Notes: generated by a model not told the origin, from the sequence alone. Counted from the first letter of the stretch, positions 1 to 9,351 are shown. The stretch: DNA of 49,886 nt from an uncultured Saprospiraceae bacterium (GCA_937928405.1 CALFWZ010000039.1:1-49886), one strand, 5' to 3'. A program made the numbers and translations.

Positions 1-1
1 T

Positions 2-1699
2 GATGCGTTACCAGTACAAGAGGTGTTAACTGCGACGGATGATTGTAGTACGCTAACGATAGTACCGACGGTTGATCCGTTTACAGTTGATATTTGTGGT
101 GGCTATGCGATCACGTACCGTTGGGTAGCGACCGATAATTGTGGAAATGCGACGACGGAGACACAAACATTTAATGTGTTACCAGATACGGAAGCACCAG
201 TGTTTGACGTAAGTCCACAAGCGATAGCGGATATAAATTGTGATGATGCGTTACCAGTACAAGAGGTGTTAACTGCGACGGATGATTGTAGTACGCTAAC
301 GATAGTACCGAGGGTTGAACCATATACAGTAGATATATGTGGTGGTTATGCAATTACATATCGTTGGGTAGCGACTGATAATTGTGGTAATGCGACGACG
401 GAGACACAAACATTTAATGTGTTACCAGATACAGAAGCACCAGTGTTTGACGCGAGTCCACAAGCGATTGCGGATATAAATTGTGATGATGCGTTACCAG
501 TACAAGAAGTGTTAACTGCGACGGATGATTGTAGTACGCTAACGATAGTACCGACGGTTGATCCATATACGGTAGACATTTGTGGTGGTTATTCGATTAC
601 ATATCGTTGGGTAGCGACCGATAATTGTGGTAATGCAACGACGGAGACACAGACGTTTAATGTGTTACCAGATACAGAAGCACCAGTGTTTGACGCAAGT
701 CCACAAGCGATAGCGGATATAAATTGTGATGATGCTTTACCAGTACAAGAAGTGTTAACTGCGATTGATGATTGTAGTACGCTAACGATAGTACCGACGG
801 TTGATCCATATACAGTTGATTTATGTGGTGGCTATGCGGTTACGTATCGTTGGGTAGCGACCGATAATTGTGGTAATGCGACGACGGAGACACAAACATT
901 TAATGTCTTACCAGATACGGAAGCACCAGTATTCAATAATCAGCCAACACCGATTGCCGACATCAATTGTGATGATACTTTCCCGGCTATTGAAACACTG
1001 ACTGTTACAGATAATTGTAACAATGTAACTGTGACGCCGAACATTGATCCTTATACAGAAGACTTATGTGGTGGCTATGAGGTTACTTATCGTTGGATAG
1101 CGACGGATGTTTGTGGTAACTCTAGTGAGGTATTTACAAGCTTTAATGTGTTACCAGACACAGAAGCACCAGTGTTTGATACACAGCCAACAGCAATAGC
1201 TGATATTAGCTGTCATGATGCTTTGCCAACGATTGAAACGTTGACGGTGACGGATGACTGTAATAATGTAACGGTAACGCCAAACATTGATCCTTACACA
1301 GTAGATCAATGTGGTGGATATGAAATCACCTATCGTTGGATAGCTTCAGATGCTTGTGGAAACACTAGTGAAGTATCTACAAGCTTTAATGTATTACCAG
1401 ATACGGAGGCACCTGTTTTTGATGCGCAGCCAATGAGCATTAATCCGATTAGTTGTCATGATGAGTTACCGATTCCTGAAGTTCTAACAGCCACAGATGC
1501 TTGTGGAAATAATATTGTCGAACACTCTGTTGATCCATATACAGAAAATCAGTGTGCAGGATATTTTATTACGTACCGTTGGACAGCAACGGATGATTGT
1601 GGTAATACTAGTGAAACTACAATGACGTTTAATGTATTACCAGACACGGAGGCGCCAGTATTTACAAGTGTACCAGCTGATATTACCGTAGATTGTGAT
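2..1699 (+). repeat. Seven tandem 243-bp coding repeats
   Basis: Units begin at 2, 245, 488, 731, 974, 1217 and 1460, each exactly 243 bp (81 codons) after the last; the seventh is one codon shorter. The first four units are nearly identical in DNA, including synonymous positions, while units 5 to 7 have drifted. That gradient suggests recent unequal crossing-over or gene conversion at the upstream side. More copies may lie before the window. These are protein-domain repeats inside one open frame, not a CRISPR array or mobile element. Confidence 0.95.
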
Positions 1700-3865
1700 T
1701 CACTACCACCAGTTGTATCACCTGAATTTACGGATGCATGTTCTGTACCTACAGATATGACATTGAGTTTATCTGAAACTCAAGTAGATGGTCAGTGTAT
1801 TGATGTACAAATCCTGACGAGAACTTGGACGGCGACGGATGCGTGTGGAAATACATCAACAGCCAGTCAGGTAATTACATTCCAGGGCTGTGGACCAGAT
1901 GTTGTGATTGTTTCCACAACAGGAAATGAAGCTTGTGAAGCAGATGAAATTACTTTAAGTTCTTCTGAAATCACAGAATATCCTACGCCATTCTATCAAT
2001 GGCAATTTAGTGACGATAATGGAGCTACCTGGGTAGATATTCCGGGAGCAACTGATCCTAGTTATACTATTGTAACAGAGTTAACTGATGGAGGGGATTA
2101 TCGATTGAGAGTTGCTAATAATCCAAATGATATTCAGGAGCCACTGTGTAGTGTGATTTCGAACAGCATTGGATTGGTGATACACCCTACTTATTATGAT
2201 GAACCACAAGTCGTCATTTGTGAAGGAGAATCACGTTTCCTAGCAGGCGAATGGCAGACTGAATCAGGTGTTTATACTGATAATTTTGTCTCCCAGTTCG
2301 GATGTGATAGTACGATTGTTACTGATCTAGTAGTAATTCAAACTTTTAGCACAACCGTAAACGCAAATATCTGTGAAGGAGAAACGTATAACATTGCTGG
2401 TAACCTAGTCGATACCACTGGTATTTATTATGATACTTTAGTTGGAACTGGTGGTTGTCCACAATACATCATTACTATTTTGACAGTTCATCCAGTTTAT
2501 GAGACACCAGTAACGGTTGATATTTGCGATAACGAATTCTACTTTGTTGGAGGTGCTGATCAGAACACACAGGGTATTTATTACGATACACTTACTTCGA
2601 TCAATAATTGTGATAGTGTGATCGTAACTACTCTGAATGTGCTACCGACGTATGACTTTGCTGTCACAGAGAATATTTGTGAAGGGGAGTCCTATTTTGC
2701 AGGGGGAGCTGAACAGACAGAACCTGGCATCTATCGAGATATCTTGGAAACAGTTAATGGTTGTGATAGTGTAGTTGTAACGGAGTTAATTGTTAATCCA
2801 GTTTATGCTCCAATTGTGACTACTGAGATTTGTAACGGAGACAGTATCTATCTTGGAGGAGCTTTCCAATACGCAGCAGGTGTATTTGTAGATTCTTTAC
2901 AGACGATTAACGGATGTGATAGTACGATTACAACCACGCTGATTATTCGAGATACTTATGCCGATACATTCGACATGACCATCTGTAGTACGGATAGTAT
3001 GTTCCTGGAAGGAGCCTATCAAAATCAACCAGGTGTCTATGTTGATAACTTTATGAGTATCTATGGCTGTGACAGTATTGTTACTACCAACCTGACTGTT
3101 GATACGGCTACGATTCTGAGCGCGGAAGATCAGTATATCTGCCGTGGCGAATCGATTGAATTATTTGTCAATGGATCAGATGATTTGATCTGGGAGCCAA
3201 GTATTGGACTAAGTTGTTCTACTTGTCATGATCCGGTTGCATCTCCATTACAGACAACTACTTATACCGTTACTTCGCCATCTTGTTTAGGAGGAGATAC
3301 TAGTATTGAGGTTACTGTCTATGTTAATGAGTCGCCACAAATAAGTGTTTCTCCTTATCCTGATGTTACTATCCTGAAAGGAGAAGAAACGACGCTGATT
3401 GCTACTACAACAGATCCACTGGCAAGTATCAGTTGGTATGATATGGCAGGTAATGAAATTTGTGAAGATTGTAGAGAAATTACCGTATCACCTGAAGAAG
3501 GTACCACCTACACCGCTCGTATTAATGATGAACTTGGTTGTGGTAACGAAGCTGAGGTGCATGTTAAAATAGATAGTGATTGTACGATCGGAGAATTTGA
3601 AGTTCCAAATATGATTTCACCAAACGGTGACGGAGCAAATGATGAATTTGAAATCCGAGCAGAAGGAATTGCTGGAATTGATCTAGTAAGAATCTACAAC
3701 CGTTGGGGAGAATTAGTCTTTGAGTCAAATGATGTTGCGATCAAATGGGATGGTCGACATAAAGGGCAGCCACTGAATCCAGGTGTATATGTTTATTACC
3801 TAGAAGGTAGATGTCTAAACGAAGAAGAGTTTACTCGTACAGGAAACGTTACGATCCTTAAATAG
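2..3865 (+). CDS. Giant T9SS type B cargo adhesin, 5'-truncated by the window edge
   Basis: The reading frame is open from base 2, so the true start and signal peptide lie upstream; 1287 residues are visible. In order it shows: seven 81-residue HYR/Ig-like repeats with four cysteines each (bases 2-1699; key motifs TDNCGN and LPDTEAPVF); one more HYR-like domain (to about 1900); an Ig-like domain with a YQWQFSDDNG core; six modules of about 51 residues with the pattern ICEGE...GxY...GCDS (about 2190-3110); two PKD/Ig-like domains; and a C-terminal gliding-motility-type domain from about 3590 (motifs SPNGDG, YNRWGE and NPGVYVYY). That domain is the type B sorting signal (CHU_C family), known to send proteins through T9SS to the cell surface or medium with the help of a PorP/SprF protein. 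The next gene is such a protein. Role as a surface adhesin is inference; the sorting call is firm. Confidence 0.9.
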   Translation, partial: DALPVQEVLTATDDCSTLTIVPTVDPFTVDICGGYAITYRWVATDNCGNATTETQTFNVLPDTEAPVFDVSPQAIADINCDDALPVQEVLTATDDCSTLTIVPRVEPYTVDICGGYAITYRWVATDNCGNATTETQTFNVLPDTEAPVFDASPQAIADINCDDALPVQEVLTATDDCSTLTIVPTVDPYTVDICGGYSITYRWVATDNCGNATTETQTFNVLPDTEAPVFDASPQAIADINCDDALPVQEVLTAIDDCSTLTIVPTVDPYTVDLCGGYAVTYRWVATDNCGNATTETQTFNVLPDTEAPVFNNQPTPIADINCDDTFPAIETLTVTDNCNNVTVTPNIDPYTEDLCGGYEVTYRWIATDVCGNSSEVFTSFNVLPDTEAPVFDTQPTAIADISCHDALPTIETLTVTDDCNNVTVTPNIDPYTVDQCGGYEITYRWIASDACGNTSEVSTSFNVLPDTEAPVFDAQPMSINPISCHDELPIPEVLTATDACGNNIVEHSVDPYTENQCAGYFITYRWTATDDCGNTSETTMTFNVLPDTEAPVFTSVPADITVDCDSLPPVVSPEFTDACSVPTDMTLSLSETQVDGQCIDVQILTRTWTATDACGNTSTASQVITFQGCGPDVVIVSTTGNEACEADEITLSSSEITEYPTPFYQWQFSDDNGATWVDIPGATDPSYTIVTELTDGGDYRLRVANNPNDIQEPLCSVISNSIGLVIHPTYYDEPQVVICEGESRFLAGEWQTESGVYTDNFVSQFGCDSTIVTDLVVIQTFSTTVNANICEGETYNIAGNLVDTTGIYYDTLVGTGGCPQYIITILTVHPVYETPVTVDICDNEFYFVGGADQNTQGIYYDTLTSINNCDSVIVTTLNVLPTYDFAVTENICEGESYFAGGAEQTEPGIYRDILETVNGCDSVVVTELIVNPVYAPIVTTEICNGDSIYLGGAFQYAAGVFVDSLQTINGCDSTITTTLIIRDTYADTFDMTICSTDSMFLEGAYQNQPGVYVDNFMSIYGCDSIVTTNLTVDTATILSAEDQYICRGESIELFVNGSDDLIWEPSIGLSCSTCHDPVASPLQTTTYTVTSPSCLGGDTSIEVTVYVNESPQISVSPYPDVTILKGEETTLIATTTDPLASISWYDMAGNEICEDCREITVSPEEGTTYTARINDELGCGNEAEVHVKIDSDCTIGEFEVPNMISPNGDGANDEFEIRAEGIAGIDLVRIYNRWGELVFESNDVAIKWDGRHKGQPLNPGVYVYYLEGRCLNEEEFTRTGNVTILK

Positions 3866-3969
3866 AATGGTAAAATCTATTGTGCTAGATGTTGATGCAC
3901 CCTTATTGGTTCATTAATTTTAGTAGGATCGTGTTATTGAAGACTTAAGAATTACACATATATATTATT

Positions 3970-4016
3970 GCGCCAGGCAACAAGCAATTTGTTGCTATTT
4001 GTCTGGCGCTTTTTTT
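3970..4016 (+). terminator. Rho-independent terminator of the type B adhesin gene
   Basis: An inverted repeat with arms GCGCCAG and CTGGCGC, extended inward by further pairing, is followed directly by seven T. It lies 105 bases after the stop codon. Confidence 0.9.
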
Positions 4017-4052
4017 CAAAAAAAAGAACATTGTGACAAAGATTCGTGCTAA

Positions 4053-4069
4053 TGGCATGGAAATTGACT
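4053..4069 (+). promoter_or_regulatory. Possible sigma-54 promoter, distal copy
   Basis: TGGCATG, four bases, then TTGAC. The GG to GA spacing is ten bases, as in the -24/-12 consensus TGGCAC-N5-TTGCW, but the -12 element has A where C is usual. It is one of a pair with the site 71 bases downstream. Confidence 0.35.
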
Positions 4070-4123
4070 TTTAATAGATGTAAACTATAACCATCCTTTT
4101 TATTGGTAATACTTACTGCCTGC

Positions 4124-4139
4124 TGGCACGAAAATTGAC
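4124..4139 (+). promoter_or_regulatory. Possible sigma-54 promoter of the PorP/SprF gene
   Basis: TGGCACG, four bases, then TTGAC. The -24 half matches the sigma-54 consensus exactly; the -12 half has GA instead of GC. It is the second of two 21-bp direct repeats that agree at 18 of 21 positions. A start of transcription near 4150 would leave a leader of about 155 bases. No sigma-54 or activator gene is in the window. Confidence 0.4.
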
Positions 4140-4304
4140 TTTCAAATTAGTAGTACCCTTCCTTTTTACTTCCCATTTTATTTATCTCCCTGTTATTTAG
4201 TTTCCCCTAGTTTAAACACACGAAAATAGGAAAATTATAACGCTATGGTTTATACCCATTGCTGAAATTTTTCCATTCATAATCAAACTGAAATTACTTA
4301 ACCC

Positions 4305-5339
4305 ATGAGATTACTTTACCAAAGTAGTATACTACTTCTGCTCCTTCTTAGCGGATTGGTCGTCAAAGCTCAGGATATTCATCTTTCGCATATCCACGCT
4401 TCACCTACTGTTTTAAATCCATCTCTGAATGGACTATTTAGAGGAGATACCAGACTAATAGCTAATGCACGAACCCAATGGACAGGCATTACCAATGGTT
4501 ACAAAACTATTGTAGCATCTGTTGATCGAAAGTTATTTGTAATGAGAAATGCTGACCTCGTAGGAGGTGGACTTCAACTCTATACAGATGTTGCTGGAGA
4601 TCTTGGATTCAGAACTAGTTCCGCTGCACTATCCTTATCCATGTTAAAGTCTCTGGATGGCAGTGGCTCAAACTACGTGTCATTCGGTATCCAAAATGCA
4701 TTTGTTACAAATAGTGTAGATTATACTAAAATTGTGGCCAATGATGCAGAACCAATCGTAGAAGCAGGGACAAACGATAAGATTTTTTACTGGGATATTA
4801 ACGCAGGCTTGTCTTGGTTTTATGCCCTAGATCGTGACAATTCTTTTTATGTAGGAGCTACCTTATTTCATATTAATCAACCTAAAGTAGGGTTTTTTCA
4901 AAGAAACTCTTTTACCAATGGAGAAAAGCTTTATCGACGCTGGTTGATTCATGGTGGTGGAGACTTTAGAGTAGGAAAAAGATCTTATCTGAAACCTAGT
5001 TTTATATTTCAAGACCAAGGACCACATCGAGAGATTACACTTGGTAGCTTTTGGAAATTTAAAACGCTCAAAAGTCATCGAACAAAATCTCCTTCTTCGA
5101 TTCATTTCGGAGTTTGGGTGCGCTGGCATGCTGATGTTGATTTAGTAGGTACAGATGCAGTGGTAGCAGCCATTCGAGCGGATTATAATCAAACCTATTT
5201 TACTTTTACGTTTGATTTAAATATATCGTCACTGACCAAAGTTAGTTACGGAAGGGGAGGCCCAGAGCTTTCCGTCGTACACATTCTAGAAAATAAAAGA
5301 AAGAGAAGACCAACAAAAGTCCGTTGTCCGGACTTCTAA
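4305..5339 (+). CDS. PorP/SprF family T9SS outer-membrane protein
   Basis: A protein of 344 residues with a signal peptide (hydrophobic LLLLLLSGLVV, cleavage after KAQ near residue 22). It has the opening typical of the PorP/SprF family: a short region ending HASPTVLNPSLNG, then RLIANARTQWTGI. Alternating beta-strand sequence follows, as expected for an outer-membrane beta-barrel. Members of this family sit in the outer membrane and are needed for secretion or surface attachment of particular type B cargo proteins; SprF serves the adhesin SprB in Flavobacterium johnsoniae. Its position just downstream of a type B adhesin fits a dedicated pair. It has its own terminator and promoter-like sites, so it may be controlled separately. 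The pairing is inference from position. Confidence 0.9.
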   Translation: MRLLYQSSILLLLLLSGLVVKAQDIHLSHIHASPTVLNPSLNGLFRGDTRLIANARTQWTGITNGYKTIVASVDRKLFVMRNADLVGGGLQLYTDVAGDLGFRTSSAALSLSMLKSLDGSGSNYVSFGIQNAFVTNSVDYTKIVANDAEPIVEAGTNDKIFYWDINAGLSWFYALDRDNSFYVGATLFHINQPKVGFFQRNSFTNGEKLYRRWLIHGGGDFRVGKRSYLKPSFIFQDQGPHREITLGSFWKFKTLKSHRTKSPSSIHFGVWVRWHADVDLVGTDAVVAAIRADYNQTYFTFTFDLNISSLTKVSYGRGGPELSVVHILENKRKRRPTKVRCPDF

Positions 5340-5374
5340 AGATACAACAACATACCAACATAACCATGACGGGG

Positions 5375-5402
5375 AGCTTCATTCATTTCGAATGAGGCTT
5401 TT
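5375..5402 (+). terminator. Probable terminator of the PorP/SprF gene
   Basis: Stem AGCTTCATTC / GAATGAGGCT with one G-U pair and a five-base loop, followed by a short T run, 35 bases after the stop codon. Confidence 0.6.
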
Positions 5403-5413
5403 CCACTTTTATC

Positions 5414-5429
5414 TGGTACATTATTTGCC
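5414..5429 (+). promoter_or_regulatory. Possible sigma-54 -24/-12 motif
   Basis: TGGTAC-N5-TTGCC with the exact GG-N10-GC spacing. It lies upstream of the beta-propeller gene, but a better-placed Bacteroidota housekeeping promoter (5447-5479) is nearby, so this may be chance or a second promoter. Confidence 0.3.
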
Positions 5430-5446
5430 GAAATAAAAGCAGTAGA

Positions 5447-5479
5447 TTTGGTAAATTATTTATCTATTCCGTATATTCG
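5447..5479 (+). promoter_or_regulatory. Putative housekeeping promoter of the beta-propeller gene
   Basis: TTTG (5447-5450), 21 bases, then TATATTCG (5472-5479), one mismatch from the Bacteroidota -7 consensus TAnnTTTG. It would give a leader of about 145 bases. Confidence 0.45.
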
Positions 5480-5629
5480 CCAAAATCTACTAAAATTCCA
5501 ACCTGAAACTACCAACCACAATATTTTTTTGATCTTCCCCCATGTACATTTTTCTGATTTCATCAGTCAGTAACCGTCAGTTGTTAACACTAAGCACTGG
5601 ACGAATACAGACGTAATTATCATATTGTC

Positions 5630-8600
5630 ATGGCTAAGTTTAAATGTATTATTTTCATCACCTTCTTGTTTACCCAATCAATAACTGCTCAAATCCATTT
5701 TGAAAGTCAGGTATTTGAAAAGCTTGGTAAACCATTTCTCAATAATGCCTCCTCGGTTGATATTAGTCCAGATGGTCAGTTCCTTTACGTTAGTAGTTAT
5801 GACGATGATGCTATTTCTGTTTTTCAAAGAAACACGGATGGTAGTATTGTTTTTGTAGAAACTCAGAAAAACGAAGTTGCAGGAATTTCAGGATTAAAAG
5901 GATCATACGAAGTAAAGGTCAGTCCTGATAATCGCCATGTTTATGCTACGGGTAAAGATGATAATGCCATCGTCTATTTTTCTAAGGATGAAATGACCGG
6001 ACGGTTAACGATGCTCGGAAAATACCTAGATGATTCAAATGGAATCGATGGCTTAGAAGGTGCTTATTTGATGGATTTTACGCCGGATGGAAACTATTTG
6101 TACGTAGTTGGACAGGACGAAAATGCAGTGGCAGTTTTCGCTAGAAATGTCCTTGATGGTAGCTTATCTTTGGTTCAGGTAGTTCGCAATAATCAAAATG
6201 GAAATAACCATATGAACTTTCCGGTTAGTGTGAAAGTCAGCCCAGATGGACGGCAAGTATTGGTGACCAGTTATGCTAACAATGCAGTTACTTGGTTTAA
6301 TCGAAATAGTAATAATGGGAACTTGACTTATGCTGGTAGTTTGACCAGTGATGAGATAGCCACAGATGTGCTACTTGGTGCCTCTGGTTTAAGTATTAGC
6401 AAAGATGGAAAAAATGTTTATGTCGCTAGTAGCGATGGAGGTAGTGTGGAGGTTTTTGGTAGAAATCAAAACACAGGAAGTTTAACTTTTTTAGATAGTT
6501 TTAGTGAAACAGAAAATAATATCAATGGACTAGAAGGTACGGTAGCAATTACTGTTAGTGCAGATGACCAACAAGTTTATGTAGCAGGTACCGGGAGTAA
6601 TTCATTAGTAATTTTTAATAGAAATATAAACACCGGAGAAATTACTTATCAAGAAACACTAGTAGATGGAGAACAAAACATTTCTGATCTTGATTTTCCA
6701 GTAGCGATTGCGGTGAGTGATAAATTTTCTGAAATTTATGTAGCAGATTTTGGGAGCAACGCTCTTTTGTCATTTACAAGAAATTTAAATGAGGCAACCT
6801 TGGATTTTGGTTTTAGCGAGAGAGGAAGTGGACTGGGAATTGTCGGACTTCGTGGAGCAGAAACTGCTGTTATTAGTCCAGATGGAAATTATCTGTATGT
6901 GGCGGCTAAGGAAGGAGACGCAGTAAGTATTTTTGCTCGCAATCAGGAAGATGGTAGTTTATCATACGTTGACTATTTAGAAGATGGAGGTGGATTAGAT
7001 GGATTGAACGGCGCCACAGATATCATAATTAGTGCTGATGGAACAGATGTTTATATTGCCGGATTCTGGGATAATACAGTTACCCATTTTAACCGAGATA
7101 CAACTACGGGATTATTGAGCTTTTCTGATAAAGAGAAAGATGGCCTATTCGGTGTTGATGGTATCAGTGGAGCCAATAGTTTGGTTTTTTCAGAAAATGA
7201 AAACTACGTTTATGTTGCCGGATTTTGGGATAATGCGATTGGTGTTTTTTCAAGAAATACGGATGATGGAACTTTGGAATTTGAGACTGCTTTTTTTGAT
7301 GGAGAAAATGGAATTGATGGTCTCGAAGGCATTACTAAAATGATCTTAAACGCTGATCAAACCAAACTTTACGCTTTGGGAAGTACAGAAGAAGCCATTG
7401 CTGTTTTTAATATAAATAATCAAGATGGAAGTCTGGATTATCAGGAAATGGTCTCCGCTCCAGGAGCCCTTAGAATGGAGATAAGTCCTGCGGCGGATCA
7501 TCTTTATACGGTTAATCCTACTGTCAGTAGTGTAAGTCAATTTGGGATAAACGCTAGTGGTGGATTAACACTGGAAATGACGTACGAAGCTACTGCCGGA
7601 GGAGGGAATTTTAATGGATTAAATAATGTCGACAATCTGAATCTGAATTCAAATGGAGATTTAATTTATTTTACTTCTAAAACAGAAAATACCGTTGCTG
7701 CCTACCGCCGAGATTTGATATCAGGTAATCTAAGTTTTGAAAAAGTACAGCGCAACGACGAGGCGAATGTACACAGTATTGCTGGTGCTTCTAGTGTGAA
7801 TACAAGTGCAAATGGTAAATTTATTTATGTTACTGCAGCCGATGATAATGCGGTAGCCGTATTTAGTTGCACTTATTTTTTTAAAGAAACCACCACAGTA
7901 TGTAATGGCATAACGGTAACGATTGCTGGTCAAATGTATGATGAAACGGGGGTTTATCAGGAAACCATTGAGAACGAAAATTGTATCACTAATATTGATT
8001 TAGACTTGACGGTTCAACCCTCGGAATATAATTTAGAAGTTGACTTGTGTGATGGCGATATTTTTATTTTGGGAGATCAAGCCTATAATAGCTCAGGTAT
8101 TTATTCTTATAATTTTGTTTCCAGTCTAGGTTGCGATAGTACAGTGACAGTCGACCTCACGGTAGTGGACGGATTTCAGTTGATCAATCAAACCGTTGAG
8201 ATTTGCCAAGGAGATAGTTATTCAATTGGTGGAAGTAGTTATTCAGAAGAAGGATTTTATGAAGTCACTTGGCCAACTGCGAGCGGTTGCGACAGTACAG
8301 TATTACTAGATTTATTAGTGGCTCCGACTTTTAACACAACAGAAACCAGTGTGCTTTGTCAAGGAGATTTTTTTGTTTTTGGAAACCAAAACTATATTCA
8401 AAGTGGCGTATACACCAACGTATTTTCTTCCACTCAAGGATGTGATAGTACAGTGACGTTAATCTTAAGTATTTATCCAGGAACTACTGAAATTGATGCT
8501 ATCATTTGTGAAGGAGAATCTTATGATTTTGATGGTGAATTTTATACAGAAACCGGTACTTATCAAGGCATCGTTTTATCAAATAGTGGTTGTGAAATTG

Positions 8601-9127
8601 AAACTACGTTACATCTAGAAGTAGTAGAGAATATTACTGTCGAACCAACTATTATAGAAGATGAAGGAAATGGATTAGGAGGTATTGAATTACAAGTTTT
8701 AGGAGGATTGCCGCCGTATACTTACCAATGGAGCAATGGGGTAACCATCGCAGAAATCCACAACTTAACGCCAGACATATATGAAGTCACGGTAACAGAC
8801 GCTAATAACTGTGCTCAGGAATTATCATTACCTGTTAATTTTACTACAGGCATAGAGGAGCTAAATGTAATTACAGAAGTCCATGTATTTCCTAATCCTA
8901 ATACGGTAAATAGCCCACTAAATATTAACTTGACATCTCCCAATACTCAAACTATTCAACTTCAGATTTTTACTTTGTTAGGTGAAAAAATACTCAACCG
9001 TAAGGAGTCTATTTTATCTGGAAGCAATCATCTAGCAATAGACCTGCCGCTCACTAGTGGCGTTTATTTTTTGACGATTATAGATGAGTACGGCCAGCAA
9101 ATCATTCAGAAGTTGGAAATGCTCTAA
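5630..9127 (+). CDS. Secreted 14-blade beta-propeller protein with T9SS type A sorting domain
   Basis: A protein of 1165 residues. Signal peptide 1-20 (ends SITAQ). Residues about 35-745 are blade repeats of the lactonase/YVTN type, each with a core like SPDGxxxYVxxxDxNAVxVFxRN; I count 14, which is two sevens. Residues about 746-1000 are five two-cysteine modules (ICEGESY...GxYxx...GCDS), the same type as in the first gene of the window. About 1001-1075 is one SprB-like repeat (GGLPPYTYQWSNG). The end, about 1084-1165, is a type A T9SS sorting domain (VFPNPN...GVYFLTI...). The lactonase-like fold is clear, but the blades are repetitive and I see no catalytic site, so a binding or scaffold role at the surface is more likely than enzyme activity. 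This is inference. Confidence 0.88.
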   Translation: MAKFKCIIFITFLFTQSITAQIHFESQVFEKLGKPFLNNASSVDISPDGQFLYVSSYDDDAISVFQRNTDGSIVFVETQKNEVAGISGLKGSYEVKVSPDNRHVYATGKDDNAIVYFSKDEMTGRLTMLGKYLDDSNGIDGLEGAYLMDFTPDGNYLYVVGQDENAVAVFARNVLDGSLSLVQVVRNNQNGNNHMNFPVSVKVSPDGRQVLVTSYANNAVTWFNRNSNNGNLTYAGSLTSDEIATDVLLGASGLSISKDGKNVYVASSDGGSVEVFGRNQNTGSLTFLDSFSETENNINGLEGTVAITVSADDQQVYVAGTGSNSLVIFNRNINTGEITYQETLVDGEQNISDLDFPVAIAVSDKFSEIYVADFGSNALLSFTRNLNEATLDFGFSERGSGLGIVGLRGAETAVISPDGNYLYVAAKEGDAVSIFARNQEDGSLSYVDYLEDGGGLDGLNGATDIIISADGTDVYIAGFWDNTVTHFNRDTTTGLLSFSDKEKDGLFGVDGISGANSLVFSENENYVYVAGFWDNAIGVFSRNTDDGTLEFETAFFDGENGIDGLEGITKMILNADQTKLYALGSTEEAIAVFNINNQDGSLDYQEMVSAPGALRMEISPAADHLYTVNPTVSSVSQFGINASGGLTLEMTYEATAGGGNFNGLNNVDNLNLNSNGDLIYFTSKTENTVAAYRRDLISGNLSFEKVQRNDEANVHSIAGASSVNTSANGKFIYVTAADDNAVAVFSCTYFFKETTTVCNGITVTIAGQMYDETGVYQETIENENCITNIDLDLTVQPSEYNLEVDLCDGDIFILGDQAYNSSGIYSYNFVSSLGCDSTVTVDLTVVDGFQLINQTVEICQGDSYSIGGSSYSEEGFYEVTWPTASGCDSTVLLDLLVAPTFNTTETSVLCQGDFFVFGNQNYIQSGVYTNVFSSTQGCDSTVTLILSIYPGTTEIDAIICEGESYDFDGEFYTETGTYQGIVLSNSGCEIETTLHLEVVENITVEPTIIEDEGNGLGGIELQVLGGLPPYTYQWSNGVTIAEIHNLTPDIYEVTVTDANNCAQELSLPVNFTTGIEELNVITEVHVFPNPNTVNSPLNINLTSPNTQTIQLQIFTLLGEKILNRKESILSGSNHLAIDLPLTSGVYFLTIIDEYGQQIIQKLEML

Positions 9128-9184
9128 ATAGTTATTTAAGCTGTTTTATTCAAAAAGCGGTAAAAACAGTAAAACTTTTTATTT

Positions 9185-9220
9185 AAAAGCAGTGTCAAGC
9201 AATAAGCTGGCACTGCTTTT
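9185..9220 (+). terminator. Rho-independent terminator of the beta-propeller gene
   Basis: Arms AAAAGCAGTGTCA and TGGCACTGCTTTT pair over 13 bases with one wobble; the downstream arm ends in TTTT. It lies 58 bases after the stop. The right arm also contains the string TGGCAC with TTG five bases later, which resembles a sigma-54 site. Confidence 0.85.
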
Positions 9221-9351
9221 GTCGTTAAATTATATTATTTTGTAATATATATTGAGCTTTCCTCTTTTATATTTCTACCTAAAGGCTTTCCCTTTCTGTT
9301 TATTCCCAAACGCCGTTGTTACCTTAACTGTTAGAAACAACTCGAAGACAT

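Larger units (their letters stand above)
3866..4304. other. 439-bp intergenic region before the PorP/SprF gene
   Basis: No gene was found here. It contains the terminator of the adhesin gene (3970-4016), two related 21-bp direct repeats (4054-4074 and 4125-4145) that resemble sigma-54 promoters, and an AT-rich leader of about 155 bases before the start codon at 4305. I see no TAnnTTTG box. Confidence 0.7.

Noticed and set aside
2..1699. CRISPR-like array
   Set aside because: The units are 243 bp, contiguous and in frame within one protein; there are no short repeats with unique spacers.
5735..7870. Calling the propeller protein a 6-phosphogluconolactonase
   Set aside because: Only the blade fold is shared; length, secretion signals and lack of visible active-site residues argue against the enzyme.
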